Positions 60,888-64,000 of a stretch of 64,000 nt of DNA are shown here, in pieces (the first letter of the stretch is position 1; each line of letters opens with the position of its first letter). The DNA comes from JAEWWD01 sp964440115. GTDB taxonomy: Bacteria > Bacillota > Clostridia > Christensenellales > CAG-138. The position numbers and the translations under genes were made by a program. The notes under the pieces were generated by a model that worked only from the letters and a program-made list of their open reading frames with translations, was not told the DNA's origin and made no database searches. The DNA lies in NCBI GenBank assembly GCA_964440115.1, contig CAYTPV010000005.1, positions 1-64,000 of the forward strand, in the 5' to 3' direction.

Positions 60888-60917
60888 TCGACAAAGTGGA
60901 TACTTCCACTTTGTCGA
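60888..60917 (-). terminator. Hairpin after livF (isolated family A stem-3 type)
   Basis: TCGACAAAGTGGA, loop TACT, TCCACTTTGTCGA: a perfect 13-bp stem just beyond the livF stop. It resembles the third stem of family A (compare CGAAAAAGTGG at 55.4 kb). There is no T-run. Confidence 0.5.
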
Positions 60918-60924
60918 AAACGTG

Positions 60925-61629
60925 TTATGCGCCCAGGTACGCGCGGCGCACGCGGTCGTCCTGCAGCAGGTCGCACGCCCGCCCTTCCATGGAGATATTG
61001 CCCGTTTCCAGCACGTACGCACGGTCCGCTATGGAAAGCGCCATGCGCGCGTTCTGTTCCACCAGCAGTATCGTGATGCCTGCCGCGTGCAGCGTTTCGA
61101 TGATGCCGAATATTTCCTTTACCAGTATGGGCGAAAGACCCATGCTCGGTTCATCCATCAACAGCACCTTGGGGTCGGCCATCAGTGCGCGGCCCGTCGC
61201 GAGCATCTGCTGTTCGCCGCCCGAAAGCGTACCGGCAATCTGCTTGTAGCGTTCTTTCAAACGCGGGAAGCTCTTGTAAACGCGCTCACGGTTTTGTTCG
61301 ATCTGCGATTTGTCCACAAGACTGTACGCGCCCATATCCAGATTTTCAGCCACGGTCATGCGCTGGAATACGTGGCGGCCTTCGGGCACGTGCGCCATGC
61401 CCAGCGTAATGATCTTGGAAGCATCCGCTGTGCGCAGATTGTGCTTATCGTACATGATCTCGCCGGACGTAGCGTCCTTCAAGCCTGTGATGGTGTGCAG
61501 TATTGTCGTTTTACCCGCGCCGTTGGCGCCGATGAGCGATACGACCTCGCCGTCGTTTACGGTGATGGATATGCCCTTGATGGCGTGTATCGCGCCGTAA
61601 TGTACATGCAAATCCTTGACTGTCAGCAT
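60925..61629 (-). CDS. livF: Branched-chain amino acid ABC transporter ATP-binding protein LivF
   Basis: ABC ATPase of 234 residues. Walker A is GANGAGKTT, signature LSGGEQQMLATGRAL, Walker B VLLMDEPSMGLSP. LivF and LivG together power import of leucine, isoleucine and valine or related amides. GGAGGATGGCGT precedes the chosen ATG, which overlaps the livG stop by 7 nt, showing translational coupling. Confidence 0.93.
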   Translation of the reverse strand: MLTVKDLHVHYGAIHAIKGISITVNDGEVVSLIGANGAGKTTILHTITGLKDATSGEIMYDKHNLRTADASKIITLGMAHVPEGRHVFQRMTVAENLDMGAYSLVDKSQIEQNRERVYKSFPRLKERYKQIAGTLSGGEQQMLATGRALMADPKVLLMDEPSMGLSPILVKEIFGIIETLHAAGITILLVEQNARMALSIADRAYVLETGNISMEGRACDLLQDDRVRRAYLGA

Positions 61630-62405
61630 ACGCCATCCTCCTGTTCTCCGAGATAGGCCGCGATAACCCGCTCGTTTTTCGAAATTTCCGCCGGCAGGCC
61701 GGTTGCAATTGTCTCGCCGTAGTCTATGACGATAATGCGTTCGCATATACGCATGACAAGGCTCATGTCGTGCTCAATAAGCAGTATCGCGATATTAAAC
61801 TTTTCGCGCACCAGTTTGATGCAGTCGAGAAGTTCGGCTGTTTCCGTGGGGTTCATGCCGGCCGCCGGCTCGTCGAGCAGCAGCACCTTCATATCCGTCG
61901 CCAGTGCGCGCGCGATTTCCAGCTTGCGCTGTTGGCCGTAGGGAAGGTTGGCAGCGATATAATGGGCTTTATCCTGCATGTTGAACAGCGACAAAAGCTC
62001 CATCGCGCGCTTTTCAATCGCGGCTTCTTCCTGCCAGAAGCCCTTGGAGCGGAACACGCTGGGCAAGAATCCGTATTTGAGATCCTTGGTAAACGCGGTC
62101 AGTACATTTTCAAGCACCGTCATCTGTTTGAACAGCCGGATGTTTTGGAATGTGCGCGCCACGCCGGCAGCAACGATCTGGTACGTCTGCTTGCCGTTCA
62201 TTTTTTTGCCTTCCAGCCTGAAATATCCTTCCGTGGGCTGATATACGCCGGTCAACAGGTTGAATACGGTGGTTTTGCCCGCGCCGTTGGGACCGATGAG
62301 TCCTACCAGCTCGCCCTCGCGCAGTTCAAGGTTGAAGTCGCTGACGGCTTTGAGGCCGCCGAAATTAATGCCTAGGTTTTTGACCTCGAGTATGGCTTCG
62401 CTCAT
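61623..62405 (-). CDS. livG: Branched-chain amino acid ABC transporter ATP-binding protein LivG
   Basis: ABC ATPase of 260 residues. Walker A GPNGAGKTT, signature PYGQQRKLEIARALA, Walker B VLLLDEPAAGMNP. The C-terminal IAAYLGEQEDGVC tail is typical of LivG. Overlaps livM upstream by 4 nt. Confidence 0.93.
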   Translation of the reverse strand: MSEAILEVKNLGINFGGLKAVSDFNLELREGELVGLIGPNGAGKTTVFNLLTGVYQPTEGYFRLEGKKMNGKQTYQIVAAGVARTFQNIRLFKQMTVLENVLTAFTKDLKYGFLPSVFRSKGFWQEEAAIEKRAMELLSLFNMQDKAHYIAANLPYGQQRKLEIARALATDMKVLLLDEPAAGMNPTETAELLDCIKLVREKFNIAILLIEHDMSLVMRICERIIVIDYGETIATGLPAEISKNERVIAAYLGEQEDGVC

Positions 62406-63442
62406 GATTTGCGCACCTCCTTGCCGCGTCCTCCGAACAGTTTGTTAAGCGTTGCTGTCAGGGAGAATTCAAGGCCGCCGGAAAGGCCGATGGGACGGAA
62501 TATCATGACCAGCACCAGCACGACTGAATAGATCAGCATGCGGTATTCCGCAAACGCGCGCAGCAATTCAGGCAGCATGGAAAGCACGATAGCTGCAATG
62601 ATGGAACCTGTGAGCGACCCCATGCCGCCGAGCACGACCATGATGACGTAGTCGGTGGATTTGAGGAAGGAGAAATCGTTCTGCGAAAGCGTGCCCAGTC
62701 CGCGGAATGCGAACATGGCGCCCGCGATGCCCGCGAATATGGCCGAGATCGTGAATGTGAACACCTTGTAGTAAGTCGTGTTCAAACCCACGCAGCTCGA
62801 AGCGATGTCGTCCTCGCGAATTGCCGTAATCGCGCGGCCGTACTTGGAACGGACGAACGAATACATGATGGCCACACACAGCGCGACGATCCAGAACAGC
62901 ACGTAAATGTTGTTCATAACCGGAACACCGATGAGCGGCTGTCCGGCCTGGCCCTGCGCCAGACCCTTGCTGCCCGCGATCTTCAGGTTTTGAATGACGA
63001 CGCGGATGATTTCGCCGAAGCCCAGCGTGATAATAGCAAGGTAGTCGCCCCTTAGACGCAGCGCCGGTATGCCTACCAGCATGCCGAATATGCCCGCCAT
63101 CAGACCGCCCGCCACCATGCAGATAAGGAACAGCAGTATATCGGAACCCGGTCCGCTAGTTAGTATGTTCTGCTGTAAGAGCGCTTTGGCTAAGAGTGCG
63201 CTGGTGTATGCGCCCACCGCCATGAAGCCCGCGTGGCCGAGCGCAAGCTGGCCTAAAAAGCCCATAACGAGGTTCAGGCTGGTTACCATGACGATAACGA
63301 AGCAGCACTGCACCATAATGCCGGTTATGTATTTGGAAACGACGCCGCTCTCCATCACCAGCACCAGCAGTATGAACAGCACAACAAGGCCGGCCAGGTT
63401 GATGAGGGAGCTTTTGAATTTTGCCTGTCTGTTTGTCATCAT
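62402..63442 (-). CDS. livM: Branched-chain amino acid ABC transporter permease LivM
   Basis: Membrane permease of 346 residues with ~9-10 hydrophobic segments. The EAA-like coupling loop YGRAITAIREDDIASSCVGLN is present. Partner of LivH in the membrane. It follows livH by 6 nt. Confidence 0.92.
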   Translation of the reverse strand: MMTNRQAKFKSSLINLAGLVVLFILLVLVMESGVVSKYITGIMVQCCFVIVMVTSLNLVMGFLGQLALGHAGFMAVGAYTSALLAKALLQQNILTSGPGSDILLFLICMVAGGLMAGIFGMLVGIPALRLRGDYLAIITLGFGEIIRVVIQNLKIAGSKGLAQGQAGQPLIGVPVMNNIYVLFWIVALCVAIMYSFVRSKYGRAITAIREDDIASSCVGLNTTYYKVFTFTISAIFAGIAGAMFAFRGLGTLSQNDFSFLKSTDYVIMVVLGGMGSLTGSIIAAIVLSMLPELLRAFAEYRMLIYSVVLVLVMIFRPIGLSGGLEFSLTATLNKLFGGRGKEVRKS

Positions 63443-63448
63443 AGCGCC

Positions 63449-64000
63449 CTACACTTTCTCGCCGACGTTTTTGCCCAGAATGCCGGCGGGCTTTACGAGA
63501 AGCACAACGATGAGTATGAGGAACACGATGGCGTCCGAGAACGCGGAGGTAATGACGCCTCCGGTCAGCGCGCCCATATATGCCTTAGAAAGGCTTTCCG
63601 CAAGACCTATGACGATGCCGCCGAGCATGGCGCCCGGTATGCTGCCTATGCCGCCGAGCACCGCCGCGATAAACGCCTTCAGACCCAGCATGGAACCCAT
63701 CGTGATATTGACCTGATTGTATTGCACCACGAACATCAGCGCCGCCACAGCCGCAAGGCCGGAACCGATCGCAAACGTAATGGAAATGGTGCGGTTGACA
63801 TTCACGCCCATGAGTATGGCTGCCTGCTTATCCTCCGAAACGGCGCGCATGGCTTTGCCCATCTTTGTACTTTTGACGAACAGCTGCAGCGCAAGCATGA
63901 CGGCAAGACCCAGAGCTATCGTAAGCAACGTATTGCCGCTGACTTTTCCGATATTGGGCAGGCTCAAAATTGTTTTGACCTGCTTGGGGTTGGCGCCGAA
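63449..64000 (-). CDS. livH: Branched-chain amino acid ABC transporter permease LivH (partial)
   Basis: The C-terminal 183 residues of the LivH permease; the gene continues beyond the window end, where the frame stays open (FGANPKQVKTILSL). The coupling loop KMGKAMRAVSEDKQAAILMG is visible. The substrate-binding gene, usually first in the operon, would lie outside the window. Confidence 0.9.
   Translation of the reverse strand, partial: FGANPKQVKTILSLPNIGKVSGNTLLTIALGLAVMLALQLFVKSTKMGKAMRAVSEDKQAAILMGVNVNRTISITFAIGSGLAAVAALMFVVQYNQVNITMGSMLGLKAFIAAVLGGIGSIPGAMLGGIVIGLAESLSKAYMGALTGGVITSAFSDAIVFLILIVVLLVKPAGILGKNVGEKV

Noticed and set aside
60070..61656. Long plus-strand open frame (528 codons) across the kinase-like gene and livF
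   Set aside because: It is antisense to two well-recognised genes, has no ribosome site or recognisable domain, and reflects GC-rich codon bias.

Overview
The window reads as the chromosome of an anaerobic, GC-rich Firmicute of the Clostridia. Supporting genes are a group B [FeFe]-hydrogenase, a hybrid-cluster protein with its ferredoxin, rubrerythrin, a bacteriohemerythrin, a GltS glutamate symporter, an EFR1-type ferredoxin, a spore-type GH18 hydrolase and a sigma-V/RsiV-like pair. Shine-Dalgarno sequences are strong and often decide the start codon. I cannot place the organism below class. No tRNA, rRNA or CRISPR array was found.

Layout: 0-25 kb is host metabolism and stress response (GltS, hydrolase, DUF362 ferredoxin, DUF1538/PII pair, CheX-hemerythrin, AIM24 protein, Crp regulator divergent from ferredoxin-hcp, lipoproteins, GtrA, ECF sigma/anti-sigma, hydrogenase, CAT-like/TetR pair, a short AlaRS, a flavodoxin). 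25.5-32.3 kb (minus strand) is a phage-type receptor-binding and lysis module: BppU-like fibre, glycine-rich adhesin, fibre-associated protein, CBM-like protein, amidase, XhlA-like protein, holin-like protein, then a repeat/glycine-zipper protein and a DUF4176 protein. 32.4-44.5 kb is a block of mostly housekeeping genes (YbaK, PPOX, RlmH, CPBP, MBL, GH18, GNAT, DUF6054, sortase, tRNA1Val methylase, RsmI, a cyclase-fold protein, EFR1 ferredoxin, a kinase) that also carries an ArpU/RinA-like late regulator. 44.8-53.0 kb (plus strand) is a podovirus-type head and tail-nozzle operon: portal, scaffold, N4-gp56-type capsid, adaptor, nozzle and two peptidoglycan-binding ejection-like proteins. 53.4-64 kb returns to host genes: MATE, Fe-S scaffold/GGGtGRT pair, rubrerythrin, an AT-rich TetR-CPBP insertion, a cytidylate-kinase-like gene and a branched-chain amino acid ABC transporter running off the end.

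The most unusual content is the split phage-like system. The window shows no terminase, integrase, repressor or replication gene. Host-type intergenic repeats sit between the structural genes. The ArpU-like regulator and the head operon share one promoter layout (TATACTGC, then a LexA-like box after an identical 9-nt gap). I infer a domesticated, possibly SOS-controlled, short-tailed particle (gene-transfer-agent-like or defective-phage-like), with an effector-like cargo pair after the lysis genes. This is a hypothesis from gene content and sites.

Three families of intergenic hairpin elements (here A, B and C) recur throughout. In each, linkers and loops are conserved while whole stems are exchanged with complementarity kept, which points to selection on structure.
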